37,138 nucleotides of DNA from Jaapia argillacea MUCL 33604 (taxonomy: Eukaryota > Basidiomycota > Agaricomycetes > Jaapiales > Jaapiaceae): assembly GCA_000697665.1 (NCBI GenBank), contig KL197718.1, positions 1-37,138 of the forward strand, in the 5' to 3' direction. The first letter of the stretch is position 1. Each line of letters opens with the position of its first letter. Shown in pieces: positions 20,940 to 31,568 of this stretch. The translations under genes and the position numbers were made by a program. The notes under the pieces are model-generated. The model was not told where the DNA came from, did not search any database, and was given only the letters and a program-made list of their open reading frames with translations.

Positions 20940-21080
20940 CACGTGCCCACGATAAGGGCTCGATCACGTGATAGGTCTCCCATATTAAGGCGACTGAGCT
21001 GTGACTGGAGACGCAATCCCTCCCTCTTCCCATCTACCACCATCTCCCCCACCCCCCATATCACCTTGCCTATTTATCAC
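20940..21080 (+). promoter_or_regulatory. Putative fungalysin promoter elements
   Basis: Two CACGTG boxes (20940-20945 and 20965-20970) flank a GATAAG (20951-20956). A TATTTAT element lies at 21071-21077, 51 bases before the fungalysin ATG. In fungi, CACGTG is bound by bHLH regulators and GATAAG by nitrogen-control GATA factors, so nitrogen-responsive expression is plausible. This is motif matching only. Confidence 0.4.
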
Positions 21081-21127
21081 AGGGCCTTTCCTTTCTTTGC
21101 TTCATTCGTTTGTTGACGACTATAACG

Positions 21128-24009
21128 ATGCGTTGCATATTGGCTGCATCGTTGGCTGTCGCGACCCTCGCGGGCCGCGTACTGGCTCACCAACATGTCC
21201 CTATCTCCAGTGACGACGACCTGCCTTCTGTCGTCCGTCGCCGCAAGACTCTTGGTTTCGGCCCCGTACACCCTCACGCAGTCTACAAGTCAAGTCCCTA
21301 CGACATTCCTGTCCCCGCGTTCTTGCCGGCAGAAGCGGATGCCGATCCCGAACTGGTCGTCCGAGCATTCGTCCGCGACTTGCTTGAGCGAAACGGGAGT
21401 GGGGATAGCGATTTTGTCATTCGGAAAGATAGTTACCAGGATAAGGCGACTGGGGTGTCTCATTTCTATGTCAGGCAGATTGTGAATGGGTTGGAGGTGG
21501 TGGATGGCGACATCAATGTGAACTATAAGGATGGCATCGTCTTGTCGTATGGTGACTCGGTGAGCTATTTCGTCTCTACCCCTATCGTCTGTTTATGGCT
21601 GACACTTTGTTCCCGTAGTTCTACCGAGGACAAGCCCCGTCGAGTCTTATCGACGACTCGTCTGATCTCTTACACCCTCATGCGGAGTACTGTTCTCAGC
21701 TCTCGTACGAGTTGAACCAGCGATGGCAGTTCATCGACCGGTACCTCGCCTCCCAGGATGAGGTTCACGTTAATGATGGCTCCATCAAGGCCTCCCTCAT
21801 TGGGGATCTTGAGCACATCCACGAATCGAACTGTGGCTTCGTCTCACTACCTTACGAGCTTGCGCACAAGTCCTCCAACGGCTTCGACTTTGATGCCAGG
21901 AACGCTTTGTTGCAGTTCATGATTGCCGCTACCCCCAATTCCGAGGTCGTCCAGGACATTCTCTCGAAGTACGACCAGTATGTGGAGGGTATGTCATCGA
22001 CTTTCGAGCGCCACTTGGTTGCTGGTGAGGAGGCCATGGTGGAGATGATCAACAATGTTCCCGACACTGTCAACCCCGTGAAGGCGAAGCTCGCTTACAT
22101 TCAGGTTCCCGATGGTGAGAGTACCAAGCTCCAGCTTGTATGGAGGGTATGTTCAAATTGTATTTCTTCTTACCACTCGATTGCTGACACTTTGCTTGCG
22201 TAGTTTGAAGTCGAAATGCAAGACAACTGGTACGAGACCGCTGTCTCCGCGTTCGGTCCCCACCGCATCATCTCCGTCGTCGACTGGGCTTCCGACTCCC
22301 CCGTCCCCAAGCCCCCTACTGTCCGCCCCGCAGCCACCTACAACGTTTTCGGCTGGGGTATCAATGACCCCTCGGTCGGCAGTCGCTCAATTGAGAAGGA
22401 GTACTTCGACTCGCTGGCTAGTCCAATCGGGTGGCATTCGTTGCCTGTTGCGAACGACCCACTCTCTCAAGGACGACGGAGCAGCAAGGGTGGTAAGGAG
22501 CTTGCCAACTACACTACGACCTGGGGTAACAACGTAAGTTCTGATCCTTCATTGTCTGACAAATCGCCCAACCGAACTGATGTCATTGGTGTAGGTCTTC
22601 GCCCACGAGAACTGGGAAGGCAGGAACAGCTGGGAGAACAACTACCGACCTGATGCCGGTGCTGATTTAGTCTTCAACTATACCTACAACCCGAAGGAAA
22701 CCGGTAGCGAAGATGCTCTTGCAGAGGCCAAGAAGTATATCAACACCACCGTCACTCAGCTCTTCTATACTTCTAATATGGTTCACGATCTCTACTACCG
22801 GTAAGTTTCTGCGTTCTTCCACTCTAGCAACCTCTTACCTATCATCCGTCAGCTATGGCTTTGACGAGGTCTCTGGTAACTTCCAGCAGCACAACTTCGG
22901 TCGTGGTGGAGCCGAGAACGACGCCGTTATTGCCAACGCTCAGGATGGTTCCGGGTACAACAACGCCAACTTCATGACCCCACCCGACGGTCAGAACGGT
23001 CGTTGCCGTATGTACGTCTGGAACACCGCCATGCCCTACAGAGATGGTGATCTGGAGGCTGGTATCGTCATTCATGAGTTGAGCCATGGTTTGAGCACGA
23101 GGTTGACTGGTGGGCCCGCGAACTCTGGATGTCTCGGTTGGGGCGAGAGCGGTGGTATGGGTGAGGGTTGGGGTGATTTCTTGGCTACCACTATCAGGTC
23201 CAACAAGACCTACAGCGACTATGCCATGGGTGCTTGGGCTGCTAACCAGGAGAAGGGCATCAGGAACTTTATTTACTCCACCGTGCGTTGGCTTTCTCCA
23301 TCTTATTTCCTTATGCTCATTGAAGTTCCTTCGTGTAGAACGAGACCGTCAACCCTTCGACCTACAAGACCCTCGACAAGCCCGGTTACTGGGGTGTTCA
23401 CGCCATCGGTGAAGTTTGGGCTCAGATCCTCTGGGTTGTCTCTCAAGACCTGATCAAGAAGCACGGATATGCGGACAACTTGTTCCCTCCCGCACCTTTG
23501 GCCGACGGTACCATCCCCGAAGGCGACTTCTACAGGCCCCAGGCGTACACCGCTTCTGGTCAGAAGAAGCCCTTGGTTCCCAAGCACGGAAACTCGCTCA
23601 TGGTTCAGTACGTACCTCCGCCTTTTTTACTCGTTCATCGAGTCTAATGCAATGTGTAGACTCGTCTTGAATGGCATGAAGCTCCAAGCTTGCAGGCCTT
23701 CGTTCTTTGAGGCTCGCGATGCTATTATCCAGGCTGATCAGATCTTGACCGATGGCGAGAACTTCTGCACTCTCTGGGCTGGATTTGCCAGCAGGGGTTT
23801 GGGACCGGACGCTAAGGTTGAGGGAAGGACACCTTGGGGTGGAGGAGTCAGGACCAACGTGAATACTCTATGTTATCAATTCATTCGCGATATCGGTACT
23901 GACTGCGATGTTTCATCAGGACTACCAGGTGCCGTTGAAGTGCAAGGACGCGACCGTCCCCGAGCCCGGTGATGAGGATGAGGAGCTTTGGTCGTCGTTG
24001 TGGGCCTGA
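21128..24009 (+). CDS. Secreted fungalysin metallopeptidase (M36)
   Basis: Eight exons join in phase: 21128-21559, 21619-22146, 22204-22533, 22595-22800, 22853-23282, 23339-23607, 23660-23858 and 23920-24009, giving about 827 residues. It is a zinc endopeptidase of the fungalysin family, secreted with an inhibitory propeptide. A signal peptide is visible at residues 1-20 ([20 protein letters not shown]). An FTP-like propeptide follows ([20 protein letters not shown]). The catalytic domain starts near residue 362 ([16 protein letters not shown]). The zinc motif HELSH is at 573-577 and the third-ligand region reads [13 protein letters not shown]. Ascomycete fungalysins are about 630 residues, so this one is long, mainly in the propeptide. 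It probably degrades extracellular protein for nutrition. Confidence 0.95.
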
Positions 24010-24430
24010 TTGATTCCTTGGATCTCATCTTCCCGTTGGTTTACATACCTGTTGACTTTTACACTATAACCTAATGATCCTACCATTCGGGCACATAGAT
24101 GTACTTCTTCACGCTACCATCTCATCCTCGTAGTCACTGTTTGCTTTTTTACGACGCTTTGCATTGAATGTCGATTGTACTTTTACTATAACCATCCGGA
24201 CCAACTATTTCATGCTGGAATACAACACACTTTTTTATAAGTACGCTGTGCTTGGATGAGGGCGCAGGAGAAGGTACGGCGCGTGATGTCATGTGGAATA
24301 CTACGACGCGTGTGTTGAACTCCGTTAGGGGCATCACTCCTCCCACCACCATTCTTGTCTAGTCACCGTTCTTGTGCTTGTACCACCATCACGATATCCA
24401 CGACTAAAGTTTTGATCACGACTGACTGTA
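24010..24430. other. Spacer between fungalysin and Rab gene
   Basis: This holds the fungalysin 3' UTR and the promoter of the Rab gene. Nothing else is recognised. Confidence 0.5.
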
Positions 24431-25429
24431 ATGCCTCCCTCAAACAAACCAGCAGCCAATACCCCGATCAATGTCAAGCTTTTACTGATAGGCAACTCTT
24501 CAGTGGGGAAGAGCAGTCTCTTGTTGAGGTTTTCGGATGAGCAGTGGTTACCTGAGGATGAATCGAGTGCGACTATTGGGGTCGATTTTAGGGTGAGTGG
24601 CCTGTGTTTTTTTGGTTGGGCGCAGCGGTGTATGCGCAGCGTGCCACATACCTGGTGGAGCTAGAGCTATGCTGATGAAGTTGGCTGGGTTTGCAGGTGC
24701 ATAAGATGGAAGTGAAAGGGAAGAAAGTGAAGCTTAGCATATGGGTTCGTTGTTCACCCCAATTTCTATCCTTTAGAGCGGTTTGATGATGTGTAGGTGA
24801 TCGTGTACAGGATACGGCGGGGCAGGAACGGTTTAGGACTATTACTTCTTCGTATTATCGGGGTGCACAGGGTATCATTCTAGGTTCGTCCTTTCTGATT
24901 ATTTTTAAAGTTTGAGGGATTCTACTGAGCTATGGGGCGCCTGCTTTGTAGTGTATGATGTTGCCAATCGAGAATCCTTTGAGGCGCTGCCTCGGTGGTT
25001 CTCTGAACTGGAAACGTATGTTTCGAGTTCGGTGGTGAAGATCATTGTGGGTAACAAGCTAGACAAGGTACATTCCATTTTGTCGTTACCTTCCCTCCCA
25101 TCTCAGCTGAACAAATTCTTCCTCCCTGGCAGGAATTCTCTCGTCAAGTAACCTCAGCAGAAGGCCAACAATTCGCCTCCCGCATGAACTCCCTCTTCCT
25201 CGAAGCTTCAGCCAAGACGTCTGTAGGAGTCAAAGAAGCTTTCCAGGAAGTTGTGGAGAAGATCATGGATACGCCAGAGTTGTGGGCGCCATTAGCCGTA
25301 GAGAAGAGTTCGAGTGGGGGTGGGAAGAGGAATGCGACTACTGCGGCTACCTCTCGAGATGGCATGCCTGGGAATATTGATTTGAATGCGAGTAGGAGTG
25401 AGGAGGAGAGTGGCGGGTGTGCTTGTTGA
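24431..25429 (+). CDS. Rab18-like small GTPase
   Basis: Five exons join in phase: 24431-24592, 24697-24744, 24811-24883, 24952-25067 and 25133-25429, giving 231 residues. Guanine-nucleotide motifs are intact: [10 protein letters not shown]-loop at 21-29, switch [11 protein letters not shown] (45-54), [18 protein letters not shown] (71 onward, with Gln75), GNKLDK and SAKT. The C-terminus CAC matches the double-cysteine signal for geranylgeranylation, so membrane attachment is expected. Sequence around the P-loop and switch I ([20 protein letters not shown]) resembles Rab18, which acts at endoplasmic reticulum and lipid droplets. A Rab1/Rab8-type relative is the main alternative. It is divided by short introns like its neighbours. 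Confidence 0.93.
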
Positions 25430-25692
25430 AGTGGGAGGGTGGCTCGGTGTGTGTATAGTTTACTTGGTTTGGACACACGATGACTTTTTGATGACCGAGA
25501 TTTTGTTAATGGAGGGTGATGATCCTCCTTGTGATACCTCGTATTATTGCTACTCTCTTAGATGTCCTTGTTCTATTAGCTTCGTGCATATACATAACAT
25601 ATAACATATAATTCTATCGACGATGATCCACATAAGATACCATAGTCCCAAGATAAACCCAACCACAACGCACTCTATAGAAGTACGTGATC

Positions 25693-26527
25693 TCATTTAT
25701 AAACCTTCCGTCTCTTATCACGACAAGTCAACGGCACCAACATACACCCAACATCAGCTTCGTCATCCCCGAGCTGACTTTCCCCGGAGCCAACTCTTCT
25801 CTTGGAAGAGCGAGGACAAGGAGACTCTGGTTCGGCGATAAAGCGGGGAAAGCCGATAGGAGGGGGTGAATGTGGTGGAGGACTGGGTAAAGGAGTGTTG
25901 TAGGACCAGTCTTTGGATGACAGGGGTTGGAATGCGGAGCGAATTGGCGAGGGGGGTGGTGTGTGAGTTGTGGATGGGGTAGTTTCTCGGTTGGATGAGG
26001 TGGAGTCGTTGAAGACGTCGATGCTGGCTCCTTCGGAGCTTTTAGCTGATGATTTGGAGAGGCGGGGGCGGATACGGGGGACAGGGGTATGTACGATAGG
26101 TTTCTGGGAGACCTTCCCACTGGGTCTCTCACAGTGGGATACTGGTTTAGGAGCATCACTCGACACTGAGCGACTGAGGGGGTTGAAAGGGGGAGGTGGA
26201 GGACAGACGCGAAGTGGAGTGTTGATTGAGGACGGCTCGGCTGGTAACTCCAAAGGAGCGAGGAGGACATTACGACTCGAGGATGTTTGATCAACCATGT
26301 TTGAAGGCAATGAGGATGTGATAGGGATGTTTGTATGAATGCTAGGGACCACCACGAACGATATATAAGCATTCGGGAATTTGAAGTCAGGCAAGCGAAG
26401 TATCCAAGTGAACTCACTGCATCGAGTCCACACGCAGTTCTTCTACTTCTGTTTTGAGAGAACGGTCGTCCCGTTCCAGGATTGATACTCGCCACCGGAG
26501 TCTTTGGAGGGAATTGCACACGACCAT
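25693..26527 (-). CDS. Small coiled-coil and disordered protein, unknown
   Basis: Two exons, 26527-26418 and 26341-25693, give 252 residues. Residues about 5-36 form a heptad-like, charged helix (LQRLRWRVSILERD, then LKTEVEELRVDS), likely a coiled coil. The rest is rich in Pro and Ser (for example TPPPSPIRSAFQPLSS) and looks disordered, ending in a basic RDKRRKVYK. The start was chosen because it opens the coiled-coil frame; a TATAAA read on the minus strand lies at 26591-26596, about 64 bases upstream. A single-exon alternative starting at 26298 would lose the coiled coil. A shugoshin- or bZIP-like N-terminus crossed my mind, but diagnostic residues are absent. It converges with the Rab gene. 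Confidence 0.55.
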
Positions 26528-27332
26528 TTATCGCTGTGAAAGGAGAGGGATGTGGGGTGGGGAGGAGGTGAGTGAATAATTACATGGTGATTTATAGGGC
26601 GGTATGAGAAGACCCTGGAATTTCGGGGTAATGTTGCTCGAGGCCAAGTGAGACATGAGGTCCGTTGACCAGCAACTATCAGAGGGGCACGGCCCCTGTG
26701 TGTGGGACAGAGGGCAAAGTTGTGCGTCAAAGCCAAAGCGACTGTGCGCACGAGCCAAAGCGATCACGATGTGGACCATGACATGATGACTCGGGGGTGG
26801 GTCGAGGGTCAACGCTTTGACGACCGTCTTCAAGTTGGATCACGGTCTAAGTCACTAGTTAGTGGCTTTCGACGCGTTTTGATGGCGGCATCAGATTGTT
26901 GCTTTAGCCAGGCGTGGTCCCAACAGAACAGACAACAAATGAGATGATCCAGAGGACAGAAACCACTGGCAGCACAGAAAACCGCGGAAACTATCAGAGT
27001 ACACCGTGACGTAGGATGGTAGGCCGAAGGTGTCATCGTCACATGGTCAGCGGATGTCACACCGATGTCACACCGGAGCTATCGCTTTGCAGTGCAAAGT
27101 TGCTTTGGCACTTGGCCTCGTCAGCATACCGGCTTTGATTATGCCACCGCCTGTAACGCGCTCACAATATTTCCCAAGAGGAATGGCTTTGTCGGGGCTT
27201 GCACACACGTCCACAAGGCCGTCTGTGGTCGTCCGCCTTTTCGCCTCGCTTTCAAAGCGCTTGCCCACTTAAATCATGGAGCCCGGGGCTTGACTTCGGT
27301 CTCTGCTCCCCACCCTCTTGAACTGGAACGAC
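26528..27332. promoter_or_regulatory. Divergent spacer, coiled-coil gene and F-box gene
   Basis: This should hold two promoters: a TATAAA for the minus-strand gene at 26591-26596, and a tandem repeat of GATGTCACACC at 27053-27074 about 260 bases before the F-box start. No coding sequence is recognised; open frames here are short and overlap on both strands. Confidence 0.45.
27053..27074 (+). repeat. Tandem GATGTCACACC, two exact copies
   Basis: Two perfect 11-base units lie head to tail in the upstream region of the F-box gene. They could be a paired regulator site. No factor is assigned. Confidence 0.6.
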
Positions 27333-29103
27333 ATGGATTCATCTGTGACACCGCCGAATTGGGAGGAAATTACGGAGATTGTCGATTGGATCATGCAATC
27401 GGACCCCGGTGAGTTGATTTCTACTGGTGCAGGGTCCGGTGCTTCGTCTGACCTCCGTGTTTTCAGATCCTTATTTCTGCCCCGCAGTACCGATGATAAC
27501 CTCGCTCGGGGATAATCACATTGCACCTCCTCATCCCATGCCTGTCTCCAAAGCCGCCAACATACCACACGATATCCTTTACGACATCTTCACAATGGGC
27601 ACTCACCAACCCGACGACCCAGACTTCCCCATCCTCGTCTCACAAGTCTGTCGAGATTGGCGTTACCTAGCACTTGCCACGCCAACCCTCTGGTCGTCAA
27701 TCCCCATGTACTGTCACAAGCACACCACCGACCATAGTCGGTGGCTCTTCGCTCGCTTGATGCGCTCAACAGGTGTTCCCATCACATTGAACATCTTCAT
27801 GACGAGACCTTTTACGTGGTGCGAAATGGAAACGGTCCTTATGCCGCACTTGCATAGGATCAAGGGGATGAACGTCATGCTGGGCGAACAGACTAGAAGA
27901 TTATTATTGATGGAGGTTTGGAGGATGTTAGCCCTTGACTTCCCTCGGTTGCAAAGGTTCAGCTTCCAAGTTGGGCAAGGCTCGAAGTTCGAAGTTGTCA
28001 CCCAACAACCTTGCCCATTCCGATTACCCTCGCTTCACCCGCAGTCCGGCAGGATAGACTGGACCAATTGGATGTGGATTCCTCGGAATCTCAAATCCTT
28101 CTGTCTATCCTTCTTACCCCCGGAACACACCCCAACACTCGCCGACCTACATACTATGTTGGCAGGGTCATCATCGACTCTCCAAAATCTCGAGATCAGA
28201 AGCCCAGTCGTCCCCACCGAACATTTTCCACCAACGAACGAACGAGCCTCTACTGATAAACGCCCTCCGCGTCCCATCACGCTTCCCTCCCTCAAATCCC
28301 TCACAATAGGCTACATCTCTGCTACACCTTGTGACGACTCCCTCGCTTCCCTTCTTTACACGCCCAACGTCCGGGATGTGACGATTCGCGACCTCAGACG
28401 ATGTCCTGAAGCTTGTACAGGACAGGGTCTTTCATTAGGCTCGTATACGACGAATAGAAGGGTACCTTGGCAAGGCCCACCGGACCATCTCTTATCCCTC
28501 ATCTTCCTGAAACCACCCTTCCCTTTCACATCCACCACCTTCGAAAACCCACCTCCATCCTTCTCATCTCTAACAACCCTCGACCTTCGTGGATTAACAT
28601 GCACATCCCATTCCCTCGCATTCTACCTATTCAAACATACCCCACATCTGCACGATCTGACGTTATACAACTCGTCAAAAGTTTTGTTGGAAGGGTTGGC
28701 AGAAGCGCATCAATATCATGCGTTCTCGCCTTCTTCGGAGGGGTTTGTGAGGAGTTTGACTGTGACGAATGTCTCATTTGATGATGGGCTTCTCCCGTTC
28801 CTTGAACGTCGAGAGTTGTTTGGGTATCCCAAGATGAAGAAGTTGTGTGTCAGTCCTGATTGTCTCTTACCGCCTCCCACCACTTGCGGTAATGAGACCC
28901 ACAAACAACGAGGAAAGGAAGGGGAGGAACTGGCGAGACGAGTGAGATCGAGAGGTGCGATGATGACTTTGGTTGCGTGTGCAGAGGTTGTGATGGGTAT
29001 ATCAACTCCTAGAGATTTCTTGGTTGTTGGGGAGTTGGAGCGTGAGCTTGCGAGGGATGGCCGGGTGAATTGGGAATTTTTGGATAGGTTTGTTGAGGAT
29101 TGA
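27333..29103 (+). CDS. F-box protein
   Basis: Two exons, 27333-27408 and 27467-29103, give 570 residues. The F-box lies at about 57-105: IPHDILYDIF, then VSQVCRDWRYLALATPTLW, the usual Agaricomycete pattern. F-box proteins recruit substrates to SCF ubiquitin ligases through Skp1. Downstream are leucine-rich stretches typical of the variable LRR-like part of these proteins (for example FSSLTTLDLRGLTC and HLHDLTLYNSSKVLLEG). The target is unknown. Such proteins are very numerous in mushroom-forming fungi. The start is the ATG that opens a short acidic first exon; it converges with tafazzin. Confidence 0.88.
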
Positions 29104-29304
29104 TTTGGGAGATGGTGAGTGCGCTGAGTATTTGCGATAGAGTATTGTGGTTTGTGGAGAATGGACCAGTTGTGTATTATAGAAGTGGAATGTCGATAGC
29201 AATGTATTGATAGTCTTTTCACAATCACTTTTTACACGAACCATAGGCGGAGAGGAGAAATAATGTTATATGTTGATGAAATAAGTAATGCCAGATTGTC
29301 GTCC

Positions 29305-30631
29305 TCAGCTTCCCCCCTTCCCAAGTTTATCTCCAGATACACTCCTCCCGAGACTCTCCACGTCTCGCTGTATAATAGCAGTCACCTCACTCCTAACCCT
29401 CGCCAACTCTTCCGACCTTTCCAATATCTTTTCGTCAATCTCACCACGTAAACCAACGGAGGAACGCAAGACAGCCTGTCCCATCCACCCATCACCATGC
29501 GGAACTCTATGCGACCCATGCACGATTCGAGGCTTGTCTGACGAATTGTCCGGTGTGGGATTTGTGGGACCTAGCGTGGAAGGAGCTGCGGTAAGCTCTT
29601 CGGCGGGGACGGGTTGACCGAACGTGACGCTTAGGTGGACATTCGGTCTCGGAATGAATTTTGAGGGGGTGGGACGGCCTTCGGGCATTAGTTTGTCAAA
29701 TCCTGAGTCATTATGACGGGTGATGTGATGAGGACCCTTCGGTCTGGACGGGGAGGGGTAGAGGACTGACCGGTGAGCCACATGGGGATGATCAGTGGGG
29801 GTTTGTTGGTCTCCATTAGGATACGGCCTCTGTTAAGTTAATATTAAAATGGAGGGGAGGAGGGGAGGGAGAAACAAGAGACGTACATTCCCCATTTGAA
29901 TCTTTTGAGACGGACGATGCCGTCAACTTCGGGGTACTCGTCTGGTTGCATCACTTTCCCTTCTCCGAAGAGATGGACCTAGACGTGATGAGAACAAGGA
30001 TTAGACGAGATGCCGGCGTTTATAGAGAAATGAGACATACCCAACCACCCTGATTGAGTTTTTCTATAGCAACGTCTACTGCTTCTTGGTATATCCCATT
30101 ACCTCGGAACGTCTCTAGAACTTGACCGTGCCGAAAGAACGTGGAGAAGAAACTTCCTAGCATTGACTTGTGTCAGGATAGCACGGGTAGGAGGAGCTTG
30201 GGAGTTTACGCACGGGTTTGTGAACATGATATCTGAAGCACCGAGTGCCCATCTGGTTGTTCGTTCTTTGAGGTATGAGCGCCAGGGGAGGAGACCCCAT
30301 ACGAGAGGGTCGTCTAACCTGTGGGGGGCGGGTGCGTTCAGTCTTCACAGACCCATGGCTCGAGTGAATGCACCCACGTTGAGAGATGGTTGGCGACTGA
30401 AAGCCAAGATGTAAGGTCAGATTGAGCGTCTTTTCGTATCAGAATATCGCACATATAATTACACGCACCTGTGACTATTCCCCGGCCCTTGTTTCGTTCA
30501 TCACTATTCATTGCGTCCAAGAGGATTGGGAGACCATTGACTGTGACGGATGCACAATAACCGAGGTTGAGAAAAGCTTTACATGTCAAAGCAACGGCAG
30601 TGACGGTCGCTCTCGAAAGGCCGCCAGACAT
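29305..30631 (-). CDS. TAZ1: Tafazzin, monolysocardiolipin acyltransferase
   Basis: Seven exons join in phase: 30631-30469, 30396-30378, 30318-30214, 30152-30041, 29978-29887, 29829-29771 and 29702-29305, giving about 315 residues. Tafazzin remodels cardiolipin in mitochondrial membranes by transacylation. The acyltransferase motif I HX4D reads NHLSTLDDP (His58, Asp63). Then follow WALGASDIMFTNP and FFRHGQVLETFRGNGIYQ. Motif III is HLFGEGKV (135-142), and later come GRILMETNKPPLIIPMWL and NVHLSVTFGQPV. The N-terminal CKAFLNLG and SVTVNGL fit fungal tafazzins. The second exon is only 19 bases but is needed to complete the catalytic motif. The start is the ATG nearest the conserved region; a slightly longer N-terminus is possible. 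Confidence 0.93.
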
Positions 30632-31568
30632 GCAGCACGAGGGACCTTGAGCTTGAGCTTGAGGGCTGGAGACGAAGTGATTTTCCAATCGACTGCAACA
30701 AAGTCCAATGACTGTTCCAAGACTGTTCAGTGTCACATTGAATGTGGGAACAATATATTTGATCAGTTAAATGTTAAATAAATTACTGTAAATTAAACGT
30801 GAGGTTTCCGTGAGGGCGCTGAGGGGTGCCCTGGCCACTCACTGGCACTCAGTTTCTGCTCCTTGCTTCATTTCCTGAACCCTGGTCTTACTGCTCGACC
30901 ACTACTCGCTTGCTTCACTGCATCCAGGTATTTTATATCATAGTATGCCGTATCGTGGAGAAACCTTGGGTGGATTGGTACGACACGCTGCATGGCAAGC
31001 GCTCGTCGATCAATGACATGCCATTGCCCTTCCAACTCGGTCAGCGCTGTTTGCACTGCCCATAGATATCTAGCCAGTGTCCGAACTGGGAAGCTACCCA
31101 TATCCTTTTCAGGTGCCATGCCGAAGCGCTGTACCGGCGATACAGGAGACATCCACTAGGACGAGTTCTGTGACTCTTGTAATGGCAGCGACTCCTGGAA
31201 AATTTGAGGAGGGTTGTTCGTCTACTATTCTTGAACAAGGTCGTCCGTCACGGAGGCTCTACACTAGATCAGCATGAGGCGTATTTGTGGTGTCCAGCTG
31301 ATACCATATTTTGGTACTCCCCTTATGATTGGGGAAACCATTACTCGGCCCGTTCGTGTCACCAAATCTTCTGAACCTAATACACTGCTCCTTGGGCGAC
31401 AGTGCTGTCCGACTGCGGTTTCTCGGCGGACACCGGTGTGCTAAACTCGGCTTTGTAGAGTCCATTCTTGATCCACTCAAGCACCCGGAGATCCCGGATG
31501 ATTTGGGCCCTGTTGTTCCCTCTCACCTTCCTTTGCGTCTATCCCTTCACCTCACGCCTTCTGGAGCC
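30632..31568. promoter_or_regulatory. Divergent spacer, tafazzin and composite kinase gene
   Basis: About 0.94 kb separates two genes facing away from each other. No coding region is recognised. The long open frame downstream extends back to 31329 but lacks a convincing ATG before 31569. GAGCTT repeats occur near 30650. Confidence 0.45.

Noticed and set aside
24431-24664. Truncated Rab with only a first exon
   Set aside because: Four further exons in phase complete switch II, NKLD, SAKT and a CAC prenylation end.
26443-26833. Minus-strand frames upstream of the coiled-coil gene as extra exons
   Set aside because: The region has a TATAAA and a stop-rich leader, and the ATG at 26527 already opens the coiled-coil frame.
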